DNA of 64,000 bases from Phoronis australis (taxonomy: Eukaryota; Phoronida; Phoronidae), in assembly GCA_002633005.1 (NCBI GenBank), contig NMRA01000407.1:62001-126000 (forward strand), given 5' to 3'. This document shows, in pieces, positions 36,172 through 48,534 of this stretch. Positions within the stretch are counted from its first letter, which is position 1; the number at the start of each line of letters is the position of its first letter. The position numbers and the translations under genes are program-made. The notes under the pieces were generated by a model. It worked only from the letters and a program-made list of their open reading frames with translations. It made no database searches and had not been told where the DNA came from.

Positions 36172-36395
36172 ACAGGCGTCCTCAGCTTCTGATCGTCCCC
36201 AATACACTATACACATAATAGCCGAGATTACCCGACTTCAAGAATCTAACCAGCGACCATTCAACTAATAGGCAATTGTCCGTTAGTGAGTGGCTAACAT
36301 AGGCTCATATATGATTCACTGGAATTCCTAGTCCCGAGTGTCATACCTTGTAGTATTGTATGTATTGGGGACCATCAGAAGCTGAGGATGCCTGT
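36172..36395 (+). mobile_element. Palindromic variant of the CACAGGCGTCC hAT-like MITE
   Basis: Both ends carry the family TIR in inverse orientation: ACAGGCGTCCTCAGCTTCTG and CAGAAGCTGAGGATGCCTGT. Confidence 0.75.
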
Positions 36396-37352
36396 TCATT
36401 TCCCCACACCATGCCCAAGGCAATTACATCGCCCTGGATGCCGCAGGCATACAGGGGTGATAGCACATCCCCACAAAAAGTTACGAATTTCAAAATACAC
36501 GAAATAGAATCAAATGAATCATGCATATGTGCACATGGAGTTATAAACAACTCATATATGAAATCACGCATGTTGACGAATAAAAAGTTGAGGAACACAA
36601 ATCTTACAAATTTCACCTAGTTGATACCTTCTCATGCTATTTTTCAAGTGTCACACGCTAGCGTCAAACGCTTCGCGCAGTCTCGCTCTAGCCTTTGCCT
36701 AACTCACGTGATATACTTTGTGGTTACTGCGCGCATGGTGAAAAAGTTAAAAGCAAACAAAAATGTGGAGTTGGAATTCTTCGCCAAAGTCACCATGTCC
36801 ATGGCATAATTCTCACAACTAAGCTTCATCAAAGCTAAGCAAGGACCAATGAAGAAAGTAAACTTGTGCTTTTTTAAGTGATACTTTCAAATGTGGAACG
36901 TATTTTTGACGAGGTGAAAACTCAAAATCGGTGGCCGGATTTGGCCTACCGCCCGTTTAAAATACATGGAACAAAATGCGTGCAGAAAGCGATGGAAAGG
37001 CCTAACAGCCCTAACACCGGCCAACCGAGGCGCTACGTGTTCACAATTAAAATGGGCCTACTGTCTCGTCATTCTTACTAGTATCAGTAACCGAATAATG
37101 GTAATTTTGTTAGCACCGGTAGTATTTGCTTTATTCAAGAAAGAGTGTATTAATGGCATTATGTTTGTGTCAGAATAGTTGGCCATTTTTCTTACTCACG
37201 GCGCAGGGTTCCTAAAACTTCAAAGTTCAACACGTCATGCGGCAACCAACCCAAATCCAACTCCAACGTTGTATAAACTACCACAGTTTTATATCATGGC
37301 GAGTGCGGTTAAGGCTAAAACCACACTGACATGTTGTATATGTCTATCTCAC

Positions 37353-37440
37353 CTGAAGTAATAGCTCTATCCAGCAAGCTCTGAATGTTATAAGTTACAG
37401 TTTCAATGAAACTCCAAAAGTACTCAACGCAACGTGTTCA
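37353..37440 (-). other. ppargc1-like: Candidate 5'UTR exon of the PGC-1-like gene
   Basis: The minus-strand sequence ends in ACTTCAG|GTGAGA at 37353; the 5' limit is uncertain. No ATG lies in the last 80 bases, so it would be untranslated. It is placed here because the next exon (34745-34807) needs an upstream donor and this is the best one seen. Confidence 0.3.
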
Positions 37441-37459
37441 CCACAAAAAACTTCGCTGA

Positions 37460-37634
37460 CTAAGATCTCGCAAGGTGCGCGAGATCTCGATGTTTCTCGT
37501 CTTGGTTACGCAGCAACAAGCGGCGGCCATGAGTAAACCAAGTTACTGAAGTCTTGAAGAGCATTGTCCGAATGCCGATCACAAACTTAGCCATCTTCTA
37601 TCCGTTCGCTGAAAGGTCGTAATTAAAAAATCAG
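37460..37634 (+). promoter_or_regulatory. CpG-richer putative promoter and first non-coding exon of the C6orf163-like gene
   Basis: The stretch contains the inverted repeat AGATCTCGC / GCGCGAGATCT, GGCGGCCATG and an X-box-like site in otherwise AT-rich DNA, then a good CAG|GTGAGT donor at 37634. No large reading frame starts here. Head-to-head with the candidate first exon of the PGC-1-like gene. Confidence 0.4.
37505..37517 (+). promoter_or_regulatory. RFX X-box-like site in a putative bidirectional promoter
   Basis: GTTACGCAGCAAC fits the RFX X-box as two half-sites (GTTACG near GTTRCC, AGCAAC fits RGYAAC) with a 1-base spacer. It lies about 120 bases upstream of a putative 5'UTR donor and next to a CpG-rich GGCGGCCATG stretch. 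RFX sites are typical of ciliary gene promoters. The match is by eye. Confidence 0.4.
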
Positions 37635-37967
37635 GTGAGTTAGTGCTTAGATACTTTCCAAATTATTGTTTGCCGAATTACCTCTCTGATTTCTTCGGTT
37701 AAGTCATTGTGATTGCGGGATGAAAATGTTCGTTCCTGGCCCGGGTTCTTTAACACTACAGACAGTAAGCAGACTCAACACTCGATCGTAATTGTCACTC
37801 GACTACGGTCGTCACTACTTCTTGCCTTGGCTTGACTGAAGTCAGGCATTAAATGACCATATTTGGCACTGCCATGCTTTTGTTGCACGTGTGGTAAATT
37901 CTGCAGTGAGATTGAGTATGTAATTTTAAGCCAGGCCTGGCTGTCCCAGTAATCACTCACCTCGGGT

Positions 37968-38250
37968 CACAGGCGTCCTCGGCTTCTGATCGTCCCCAAT
38001 ACACTACATATAATACTACAAGGTATGACACTCCCGACTAGAAATTCCACGGGTGCTTCACTTCAGCCGTCCTTAGCTAACATAAAACTCAATAAATTTA
38101 CACAAAACAGGGCCAGGGGTTCAACAAACCATGAAGAATTGTTCTCTCCCAATACCATTCACGGTGTCCTGTTACGGCGACTTCGTAAGAAATTCGCAGT
38201 CAAAGAACAAAAATGTTCACAAAAAGCCCCCACACACTTTCACCCTGGGC
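37968..38250 (+). mobile_element. hAT-like MITE, truncated copy
   Basis: Starts CACAGGCGTCCTCGGCTTCT and matches 57579-57850 closely, but the right TIR is missing. The break falls at CTGGGCCC where a small foldback begins. Confidence 0.8.
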
Positions 38251-38405
38251 CCGTCGAGGTCAAGGATGGTACGGAAATTGCCGGTGAGTTACGGAAGTAC
38301 TCAATAGTTTTTCTACTGGCGGCTAAGTGTAGTTATCGACATCGTGACTTTATGTGACAAACCGGCAATTCCTGTACCGTCCTTGACCTCGACGGGCCCA
38401 GGGTG
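38242..38405 (+). repeat. Short foldback, arms about 45 bp
   Basis: CACCCTGGGCCCGTCGAGGT, extending to GCCGG, is repeated inverted at 38362-38405 with three or four mismatches. The spacer is about 75 bases. Confidence 0.85.
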
Positions 38406-39139
38406 TGGAGATAAATAGGTCAGAAAAGGGAACTGGGGTGTTGCAGGAAGTGGGTATATATGGCTATATCCATTCTCTGAGATATTGAAATTCAAAATGT
38501 GCCCGAGACAGTTGTCTCACCAGTCCACTTACGGTAAGATTTACCCTCTAAAGATGGGCTCAAGCTATTTATCATTTGCATTAGTAGTTAACCTTTCAGG
38601 TCACTGTTTTGGAACAGTGTCTGGTGACTGCAAGAATTACTTTCCACACAGGAAAACATCATGTACGGTACTAGTAAACTAGTCACATCAAACTACTGCA
38701 ACTTCATTATTCCTGGGCCAGAATTTTTGTGCTTCAAAAACAAAATTTGAAGGTTTTACATCATTTTTGCACAAACTTTTAAACATGAAAAAGCAAAAAC
38801 AACCCAAAACAATTATTTCAGTTGAGCCAGGCAGATGTGTGGTTTGTAACTTGAGTCAAGAAACCCAACACGCTCAGCAAAACTATAGCCTCTCACTAGC
38901 ACTGGCGATAACTGAGGAAAGCTGGTATGTGCGTGAGATCAAAGGAGAGCAGTTGCTAGCCATGGACAATAATGTCATTTAAAACGTACTGGAGATGTTT
39001 TATATTTCATATTTCGTGTATTGTATTCCTGTTGTTCTCCATTACAGCTCACCAAATTTTCACAGTCCACAAGGCATGGCCATTTTGTAACTTTGCGACA
39101 CAGCGGTAACTATTTGTGCATGTACTGTACCTTATCTGA

Positions 39140-39320
39140 ATGCAATCGTCTCAAGATAAGGAAGGAAAACAAACCACAATGGATGTCGCCAAAAGTTTGC
39201 CTATGAATCTGAAGGCGCTCCATTTACCAAACTTACAAAGTCGTTCCGAAAGAGTACCAAGAAGATATGAAGAAACCAAACCTGTGGTTGTACAAGATTT
39301 TACTCACAGAAAAATATGTG
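39140..39320 (+). CDS. c6orf163-like: C6orf163-like exon with start codon
   Basis: Probably begins as an exon after the acceptor at 39046. It encodes a basic N-terminus ending VVVQDFTHRKIC; the donor is TGTG|GTAGGT, phase 1. Confidence 0.68.
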
Positions 39321-42300
39321 GTAGGTATTTATTTATTTGTCTTGTTGAAAATGATTGACGTGTAGTTTGATTCCATCCAACAATTGTTAGATGTAACTAT
39401 CATGTTATGTGTGCTTTACGAGACTACACGTACCTGGCTGTATTCAATATTTTTTTCATTAAAAATTTGTGAATTGTGTGTCATTAAAGTTTCATTTTCT
39501 TTTCTGCTTTTTTATTACTTGTAGATATTGGTAACCAGCTCTACCTCAAAACAATTCAAAAATGCAACACGATGACAGAGAATGCAGTCCGCGAAGCAGA
39601 GAGAACTACGTGGATACAAGCTGAAATATTGAAAAAAGTAAGAAACAAAACTTATCTACAAAAATACGAGTTCAATACATTTAACAACCACTGCTCAATA
39701 TACCATAGCTTCTTCTCTGATTTTGTAATATTTCAGTTACCCACGGTAACTGTTAAGTATAGGCTCTTGACACTCTTCCTGCTTCCATGCTAATCACAGT
39801 ATTACATCAGAATTGATTTGCCATTTTAATGTCACTTAAAGTTGTACACTGTCAGTTGCAGTGCTGCCTGATGTAAGGAATTAAATCTTGTAACTGATGC
39901 TAAGTGTTTTTCTATGTAAAACTGAAGTTGAATTTCTTAATGCAATTCCATTTCACTACTTCTATGTTGACAATTCTATAAAATAGTTTGCTTAGATTTG
40001 TTTTAAATCTGAATTTTGCCATGTTTATAGCTGGCTAAAAAGTAAAAAATCAAAACAAGGCTTTGGTCTCATAATTAATACTCCCGGGTTACTGTAATAG
40101 GATTCTGTAGTCATCAACAACTGCAGAACATCGAAACCAATACCAATTCAAAAAAATTCTTGGGATTGGTGAATCTGAATCCAAAAATTGTGCATCAAGA
40201 AAATGGTTGGGGTTGGCCAACCCTAAAATTGCGAATTTGAAAACACATTGTCCGTGACTTAGTAACGAATCAAATTATGATAAGGAATATTTACGAAACT
40301 GATTTTATGAGAGTAAAAAGCCTCGATTTTAGTTCTTAGCCAGCTAAACATGGGGAAATGTCACGTCAACATAAGTTTACCTGTTTTTTTGCTATTTTTA
40401 GGAGGCAGTGAGTGATGCAGTTTCTAAGGAACGAGAAGCACATGAAAGGACGATAAAAAAACTTCAAAAAATACATGAAAAACACGTGAAGGTAATACAG
40501 ATGATTTGGTCCCTTTTGTTAACAAGAATTTGTTGCCTTTGAAGCAATTAACCAATGAAGTATGTTTATCCTATTAGGTGTGATGTGTGAAATCTAATTT
40601 GCCATATTAACAAAAAATTAAAACAAATGGTTCCTCACCCCAAAACATAATTCAGTGAGGATTATATCGCATACACTCAGTTTATCTATCCAAATGAACA
40701 GCTACTATCATATTGTTCATAAACTTTGGACCAGAAAGAAATAACAAAATAAGCTGAATAGCATCGACAATGTACTATTAAAGGTCTGTTGGTGAACTCA
40801 AACTTGCCTGCTGTTTAGAGTCATGAGGAGATGGTTGTGCACAGTTTTAGGCACCTTATAAGCAACCTTATTGATCATGCTCACCATGGGACAGCCAGAC
40901 CTGTGTATGCCTGTAAAGATTTTGATATGGCTTCACCTGTAAATTCTTAAAGAAGCTACAATATCTTGTTATCAAGGAACGAATATAGACTTAAAGCAAT
41001 TGCTTAGTACATCCTTCATATCTTCGTCAATTTTTAAGATGAAAAAGTATTGACAGGATTTTTTTTACTATTTCAGGAAGAGATGCAGAAGATTGAAAGC
41101 AACATGCAGAAGATGACTATTGAGCAGGTGCAGGCAGAGCGTAAAGCTGGTGAGGCGAGGTTGGATGTAGCTGTGAAGCAGACTGAGGGGAGGTGTCACC
41201 AGGAACTAGTCAAAGCTGTACGTGAGGCACGGGCAGAGGAGCGACTGCTGGCCTCACAAGAGGCAGACCGTGTGGCCAGGTGAGTTATTCAGAGGGGTTC
41301 AGGAAGTATGGGAGTTCAGCGTCCCGCTCCTTAAAGCACGGCAATAAACCCACCTTCTGTCAGAAAAATTAATATTCGATTTTGACCGCAGCTTCGCCAT
41401 TACGAAATTGCATGGTCTTAACTTGTCTATGTATTTTCTGGATATGGGAAAAAATGACAGTTGATTCTTGTTTGAAAGTAAGCACTGCAAGTTGGCTTAA
41501 TTGTCATATGGCAGTAAACTGATATTAACAATTATAAGCCTGAGAAGCGAGAGCACACTTGAACATCTGATAATTTACTTGAATAGATGAAATTAGAAAA
41601 AGTATACAATTAATAATTTGATGGTTAGCAATATCACCTTGAGTCTGATAATATAACATTGAAAATTTGTACTTCATAATAATTAGTTTATCAATAGTTT
41701 TTTATTTGTGTTCAGGTGTATAAGTAACCCTGATGGATCGTAAGTATATTGGTATTAAAGTAAAACCATTGCCTTCAATTCAGTTATGCATTTGAGATAG
41801 TGTTTTGTTTGTTGGAGGAAGTGGTTATATAACCACAATCTACAAGGGATATGTATTCCATATCAATAATTTTCAAATTGATCTGAACACGCATCTTTTG
41901 AGTAATGTAGGGACAATGTACACAAATATGTTGTGGAGAATTTTTACTGTACTAACTGCTCAGTTTGGAAATATGTATCAAACTGGCTGTTGATCTGACA
42001 ATATTTTATAAACTTTGTTTCACAGTTTAGTGAATGTAAAGTTGATGTGACCGAGTATTTAGAAGGTAATTTAATTCCCGATTTGCTTGTTATTGTTATT
42101 GAAGATTGGAAGCTGAGAAGTTAGCAAAACTGTTACATGAGGCAAATGTAGATAAAGAGGAATCACTGCAGAAGTTGATGAAAGAAATGCAGGAAGAACA
42201 GGATCGTAGTGTGGCAGCTGCACGGCGAGAGGAGCAGGCAACTGCAACTGAGGAGATACGAGAACTAACTATGATGTTCACCAATCAGATAAATCATCTC

Positions 42301-42510
42301 AAACAACAGGTCAAAGGTCGTGAACAGACAATAGCCAATCAGAAGGTGGAGATTCAGAAACTGGAGGCAGAAACGGCTCAGATATTGTCAGAGCTGCATG
42401 ATGCAAGAAAGTCTTTTCAGGAATTCATTGACAAATCATTGTTGTTTGACCCTGGTCAGTCGGAATACGTCATACCTCCAACGTCACGACCTCTTACATC
42501 CAAGCCTTAG
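39140..42510 (+). CDS. c6orf163-like: Coiled-coil protein, C6orf163-like (five coding exons, 330 aa)
   Basis: Exons 39140-39320, 39525-39637, 40402-40491, 41077-41279 and 42105-42510 join with every phase matching to 330 aa; human C6orf163 is about 329 aa from memory. A basic N-terminus leads to a conserved-looking FTHRKICDIGNQL block, followed by almost continuous charged alpha-helix rich in E, K, Q, A and R (about residues 85-300) that predicts coiled coil. The tail is Pro/Ser-rich (YVIPPTSRPLTSKP). No membrane segment or catalytic motif is seen. An in-frame TGA directly precedes the ATG at 39140; the second ATG at 39179 has the better Kozak context and would give 317 aa. The molecular role is unknown. 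Assignment rests on length, the THxxxxDIG block and helical architecture recalled from memory, so a different coiled-coil family is possible. Confidence 0.72.
39525..39637 (+). CDS. c6orf163-like: C6orf163-like exon 2
   Basis: The acceptor is TTACTTGTAG and the donor AAA|GTAAGA. It encodes DIGNQLYLKTIQKCNTMTEN and then AVREAERTTWIQAEILKK. Confidence 0.78.
40402..40491 (+). CDS. c6orf163-like: C6orf163-like exon 3
   Basis: 90 nt, phase 0 on both sides. The acceptor is TATTTTTAG and the donor AAG|GTAATA. It encodes EAVSDAVSKEREAHERTIKK and further helical sequence. Confidence 0.8.
41077..41279 (+). CDS. c6orf163-like: C6orf163-like exon 4
   Basis: The acceptor is CTATTTCAG and the donor CCAG|GTGAGT. 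It encodes a highly charged coiled-coil segment (EEMQKIESNMQKMTIEQVQ onward). Confidence 0.87.
42105..42510 (+). CDS. c6orf163-like: C6orf163-like last exon
   Basis: The acceptor is TTATTGAAG. It encodes LEAEKLAKLLHEANVDKEES and more coiled coil, then the EFIDKSLLF segment, a Pro/Ser tail and TAG. Confidence 0.87.
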
Positions 42511-42581
42511 TTGGTTTTCTGTAAGCCGGCCCTCAGTTTGACAGTCTATGCTACATGCGATGAACATGGCAGAGTGTGGAA

Positions 42582-42587
42582 AATAAA
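42582..42587 (+). terminator. Poly(A) signal AATAAA of the C6orf163-like gene
   Basis: AATAAA 72 bases after the stop codon. Confidence 0.65.
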
Positions 42588-43156
42588 TCAGACATTCCGG
42601 TTTATTGTGTTTATTGCAGTATTTCGCATTTTACAACAGCTGCATCAGCATGATCTCTTTGACAACAGTGCTTGTGGTAGCCAAAGCGTTGATGCACTGA
42701 TTCAGATATTACATAAAAATATAATCTATACTTGATTCGGTAAATCAAAAAACAAAGATAACTTTTTGTCAATGCAAAGGAAACACTGTAAGTAAAAAAC
42801 AAATGAACGAATATGGTAAATTGGTGGTGACATGGCGTTGCAGAATTTGTGGCAACAAAATAAAATGCATATCCGTACACCTGTGCATTGCCAACAATGT
42901 AAATCTGGCTACACCTCTCTGTGTAATTTGTATGATTGTGTGACTATGTCGACTCATTAGTTTGAGAACATCTATGAATGTATCGTCTAGTAATTCATGA
43001 ATTTCATGTAATTTGACATTTAAAATCTTAAAATTACATGAAATGTCAAAATGTCATCATTTATACTACATGTATCGGTGTCCTTAGGTTTCATATTAGA
43101 TACGGTAATTAATTTATTTCACACACAATATGCCCAACAAGCTGAATTCTATGCTG

Positions 43157-43488
43157 TATTTGCCCTAATAGGCGCCCAGGAACTTAGGAAAATTCTTCAT
43201 TGGGGGGGGCACTTATTGTAAACTAAGGCAGTTGAAACCCAGTCTCCGAAACGGGTAAAATCAGAAGCTAGGCAAGGCTGGTGGTCTACAAGTTTCGTTC
43301 ACAATGATTTTTTTCAGGACTGCCAGATCTTGTTGATTAATTGAAGACAATACTGTAGAATTTTAATACTGTGGGTATAAGTCGTGTTTCACATGTACAC
43401 ATTCATGGGCTGGGCGCTTTTTTTAGCAAAGTCTGAAAACGTGTGGGGTGCACTTATATGGGCTCGGGCGCTTATTGAGGTGAATACA
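43157..43488 (+). mobile_element. MITE, about 330 bp, with GTATTTGCCCTAATAGGCGC terminal inverted repeats
   Basis: The left end GTATTTGCCCTAATAGGCGC is matched in inverse orientation by GGGCGCTTATTGAGGTGAAT AC at the right end (a few mismatches). No coding capacity. Confidence 0.65.
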
Positions 43489-46125
43489 ATCAAATTTTTT
43501 ACACAAAAATGAAATTTAAGAAAATCTTAGTCCATTATTAACACAGGTTGTACTGTACAGGTATCACAAAACAACTTGTGGTACATTTTCCATTTTCAGC
43601 AATCAGCCTTTGAAAAATGACGAATTTGGTGACATTTTTTTCTGAAATAAGAGAATTACAATGCGTGTGTTCATATTGCAGTAGTTGTACTGTTCTCTTT
43701 ATTATTATGTAATGTTTCAAACAAATGTTAAGTCAGGTAACATTTATTGGCTTTAGGAAATCTTACAATGCAGGTCAGCTGAAGTACTAAGTGCAAGAAT
43801 GTGGTGTGGTCTCCATCATTGTGAAAAGGAGCTTGAACTGTTATACACTTTCCTTCAGAGATTTTGCCTTGTGAGTCTCTGGCAGACAGTCTAGTGGATA
43901 GAAAATGAAATTTTACAGAAGTGTTTTCCTACCCCTTTTCATACTGAAAGGTGGTCAGATTATGCAATCATGGTTATTTGGATTTTTAGGTAAACAAATG
44001 ACTACCCAGTCTTGTGAGCTAAAACTGAATTATGTTCATGGTGTTACATTCAACATCTAAGTCAATTATTTCTTGTCTAAGTAGCAAAATGAAACTAGAA
44101 TGTTTTCTTTTTATCAGAGACTACTAAAATATAAAGAATTTGTATTAAATCTTTAATCATAATCATATGCACTATTGTGGATTTGTCTTGTGCCATTAAT
44201 GTTGATGCAAAAGTGCCTTTTGGTGGTTAAAGAAATAACAAAGAATCTATTGCAATATGGGAGATATGAAATTTTGTGTGGTAAACATGATTTTCAGATT
44301 GATGTTGGGTTTTGTGGAATTAACGTATTGGTGATAATTGTTTGCGTGTTGTGTGTCGTCCATGACAATTTGTTATTCTTGGTTTTTGGTGCTCATATAT
44401 TTGTTAATTTTTGCAGTGACTCTACGTCAAAATACATGTAAATGCTGTGACTACTTAATTTGTTTAGACTTTCATAATAAGTGATATCACAACTATTGTT
44501 AATGAACAAATAAACATACAATGTATTATAAAAAATACAATTAGTACACGTCACCTAATTTCTCACATCATATACAGTATTCTAAGAAACCTTTAGCAAA
44601 TCGGCATTGTCACGATCCTTTTTGAGCCAGTTGATCCATCACCCACAAACTTAGACCCCCATGCTCAAATTGTTATTTGATCTCAACATGTACATTAGCA
44701 CATCACTAGAGATGCATTTCTGATATTGAGTCCGCTGCTTTCAAGTTAATAAAAGTAATCTCGACATTTTCAAGTTAAAAATGGTACCTATTAAAATGTG
44801 ACCAGAATAATTATTGGCAACGAAATTTGACCAAGAACGCCGAGCAAGGTGGTCTCAGTCTGCCTTTTGTGATTGATAGTATTACGTCACTACCCGATGC
44901 TCATTTTTAATGCTGGTGAGAGCACTGTAAGCACTCATAATGACTTACTTCCTGCTTGTTCAAGTACCATCATTCAATTAGGAACTTGAAGTTCGTCAAA
45001 TGGTGCGTGTGAAACAATGGTCCACGCACCCTACTGTCAAGCACATAAAGTAGGTATTAACCTGCCTTCCATCACTTTATTGCAGTGCCATTAGGCTCAT
45101 GGGCGTCTTTGCGAGACTGCGCTTATATGTAAAACTTAGGCGCATGTGCCATGCAAACCACTTTGGTTAAAAAGCAATGAAAAAAGGCTCATGGGCTCAA
45201 AGGTACGACAGTGCCCCTGCTGGTAAACAGCTTTCTATCCTCACACTACTCAAACAACAAAAAGAAAAAAATATTCTTTAACAGTGCCACTTTGTGAATA
45301 TCGAGTGTGCTGCTGTTACACGGCTTACATTAAATGGCACAATTTACCATAAAACAGACGACAAAACTACCAGCACCGTCCGAGTCCAAAGAATTCCAAG
45401 GAGATTTGTTAATGCCTTCACTGCCAAGATGTTCCTATGACACAATTATGACAGAACAGAAGCTGTCATGTCTCAGAAATCTCCAAATACTGTGGCTGTA
45501 CTTTGGCTACCTTTCTTGACTCTTTGGCCAGAGTTTTGGGACACTGCATCTCACACCAACTGATAGGCACCATGGTGGAACCTGAAACACAGTCACACTT
45601 CAGAGCTTTGAAAACAATGCACACAATTATTTTGCTCAAGATCGGAGGGCGTACCAAATTTTGGAAACAAAAAAATATTAGCAGTCTCAAATTCAAGAAC
45701 TGTAGGAATGACAAATTTTGTATTGGAGGCTCTTTTCCATGATTTCATCTCAGACTTAGTTGATACAAAATGCAATGTTCGACAGTTGAGAAGCATGGTG
45801 AATGCCAATTTATCCATGTCCCAATCTTCAGAGTCACAATAGTTCAATATTGTCTTCTGCCAGCAACAATACGGAGTTTAAATAATTATCTGCATAATGA
45901 TCTCTTTATATGTTAAGATGGTTGCAAACCTTACCAAGCATCCACAACCAACTGTAGACAAGAATTTCAAATTAAAATAAAAACCGGACAATCACAGCAC
46001 AAATGAAAACTAAAAGTTCATATTGATTCAACGTTCTGTATATTAATTAGACATCATCAGGTTATAAAGAATAAGATATCAAATTTATAATATGCGTTTT
46101 CCCGTCGATCCCAACTAGTTTGGTT

Positions 46126-46610
46126 CTATAGCTCAACAGCAAGTTGGGAAAATGACCCCTGTAACCAATATCTTACACGACTGTTTCTGACATTTATGGT
46201 TAATGGAGGGACAGCTCTCTTTTGTGCGATAATTGCTCTAATCGCCAATAAGATCGTATCTAGCCTGACTGGCTGCGCTGTTAACATATAACTTAAGTTA
46301 TAACATATTTGAACATAAAGCAATAGCATTTCTGAATTCCTGATCAAATGCTGATCATGTTTAGTTTTTGAATAGCCAAAATAGCCCAACTACAACCCAA
46401 GTTACGACAATCTATTCTTTCTGAACGTTCCATCGCTCTGGGTTTGACTGTGTTCACACATGGTCTGGAATAAGCCTGGTAGATAATTGGCCTGCCTGTT
46501 GTCATACCAGACAAAAGGCTGTGCTTGGCAGTTAACAAAGAAGCTAAACGTTATCACATGCTCACAACCCTCTACATCAGTAAATTCACTAAATGCAAGA
46601 ATGCCGTCAT
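46126..46610 (-). repeat. Coding-like interspersed repeat, copy 2
   Basis: Reverse-strand relative of 13664-14165 with FVNCQAQPFVWYDNRQANYL and LLAIRAIIAQKRAVPP. The intervening frame is broken by stops. Confidence 0.65.
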
Positions 46611-47910
46611 GACCTGATAATGTCTAATGAATAGACGAAATGAAACATTGAATCAATGTGAACTTTTGTGAAAAGTCACTTTTTGTTTTAAATAAAAATT
46701 CAAAAAAATCAACTACTGGTGGCTTCCTGCATAAACTAATGTTAATTGTTCTAAAATTTATACATTCAACATGTGAATATTACTTTGAAAACACAATGCT
46801 GAGGAAATCACTACTGATGCTGCTGTTGCTGTAGAATTGTTATTTTATTTCAAGTGTAATTCCAATTACATGATTAAATTACACTTTCCAATGGAATACA
46901 TAAAACACACACTTTTATTTCTACATTTTTTAACATCAAAGTACCTGCTTCACTTGTCGCTACCACAACACCCAACTCATTTTCAGCTGTGGACAAAAGA
47001 TAAGATTCTTTGTCACCAAACGATATCTAGTGTCATAATTCAGGAATCATCAAGAATACAATGCCAACTGTGAGGTTGTTGTCTAGGTTAATGTGATTCA
47101 TCATTGCTGAACGGACAGCAGTAACAAGAGCTTAGAGAAGTCTGGGGTTTTCTGAAACATTGGGCAGTTGACATTCTGAAAGGAAACTTCACCAATAACA
47201 TAAACATTAGAAAACTGCAAGAAACTGAACAACACATAATATCAGAGCAACTGTTGATCCATCCAGCACTTTTTTTTTAAACGAAGGAATGAGCACACCT
47301 CCAAAATTTGCTATCCATGCATTATGCGGGTAGGTAACCTTTGACGGTTACAAAGCAGTCTGGAGTCTTTCATGTATCTCTAACTATTGTTTCATTACCA
47401 GATATGACTTCAAAGCCACACTAAGAGGAAATATTTTCAAACAAGTATGAAGAAATACAAAATATGCACTGCTGCATTGAATCTTCATCCCGTGTCCGAC
47501 AACAGAATATATGTAGTTCTCTAGACTAGCCGTTTTGTGTTAATAGTAGTTTTCCGTTTAGTCACCAGGTGTATCTTTATGTAGTGTGTCTTGTTGCTGT
47601 GCCCAGTATGTTCTCTTTTGAGGTTTTGCCTGTAGCACAATGTTGATAGGTTTAATTCAACCTGAGCACTAGCTGGCATTCACTATTTGTCACTGCTTGG
47701 AGCTTTGTGTTTTATGAGCAGTCACAAGGCTTTATATTCATAGTATTTTTCTTGAGTATTTTAAGGCTGTGTAGCATATTGTATTGTTGTGTGTTTATAG
47801 CTTAGTAGTATATCTTTATTCAATACCTAGGCCTCCGGCCCTTGTTACAATCAAATCATCAAATACAATACAGGTAAAGGTCAACCACTAACAGTAAAAC
47901 GATCTCTTCT

Positions 47911-48159
47911 TCACTTGAGTGCAAAATGAACATATTTACATGTTGACCATATAAGATCCTTTTCCTCCATAGTCATCAGTCTGTTGAATTTTGTATCACT
48001 GGGATTGTTGTAGCTCCATGCAGGCAAATATCGTTTCCTAAGGTCATTGTAGAATAGACATTCGGTAACAAAATGATATTCTGACTCAACACATGGCCTA
48101 ATGCAGAGAGGGCATAATCTTTCTGGTCTGCTAAGTTTTAAGAGTCTAATCCTTTTCAA
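47911..48159 (-). pseudogene. LINE polyprotein C-terminal zinc-motif fragment
   Basis: 82-codon open segment with CPLC...H spacing and FVTECLFYNDLRKRYLPAW, typical of the end of LINE ORF2-type proteins. Confidence 0.85.
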
Positions 48160-48318
48160 TTTTTAGTGCATGCGTTGAACATCCTAATCTTACCAATGCA
48201 AATGAGATCTAACGCTTTGTCAATTACATCATTATCTAATTAATTTTCAAAACATATGTTGAATTTAAAAATTCCCAGCTTATTTCAATTGTTCAAAATT
48301 TCTAGCCATTTTTGCTGA

Positions 48319-48534
48319 TCAATATCTATGTTTAAAAAGTGATAAGAAACTTGTCTCGGAACCTACACCCTGATTGTACCATGCTTCTCCAAAACCAAAC
48401 TGAAATAACAACTTCTTAACACCATTAGCCCAGCTAGGTTTACCAGCATTTTCTGTCATGTAGTACTGCCATTCATAGTAATGATATGTAATTTTTGATG
48501 CATCGGTTTTTAATACTTTTAACCAAAATTTCAT
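48319..48534 (-). pseudogene. LINE polyprotein fragment upstream of the zinc motif
   Basis: 71 codons with KFWLKVL, KPSWANGVKKLLFQFGFG and NQGV, the usual segment after the reverse-transcriptase core. Confidence 0.82.

Larger units (their letters stand above)
37635..39046 (+). other. Predicted first intron of the C6orf163-like gene, holding MITE remnants
   Basis: The intron runs from a GTGAGT donor after TCAG at 37634 to a CCATTACAG acceptor at 39046. It contains a hAT-like MITE remnant from 37968 and a small foldback at 38242-38405. No coding exon was recognised. Confidence 0.4.
42590..47800. other. Gene-poor interval after the C6orf163-like gene
   Basis: Contains a short hairpin near 43001-43050, the 43157 MITE and the coding-like repeat at 46126. 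A minus-strand stretch at 45466-45847 is open in two frames but unrecognised. No other feature seen. Confidence 0.5.

Noticed and set aside
45466-45847. Minus-strand open stretch in two frames
   Set aside because: No recognised motif, frame broken; could be decayed coding DNA but not supportable.
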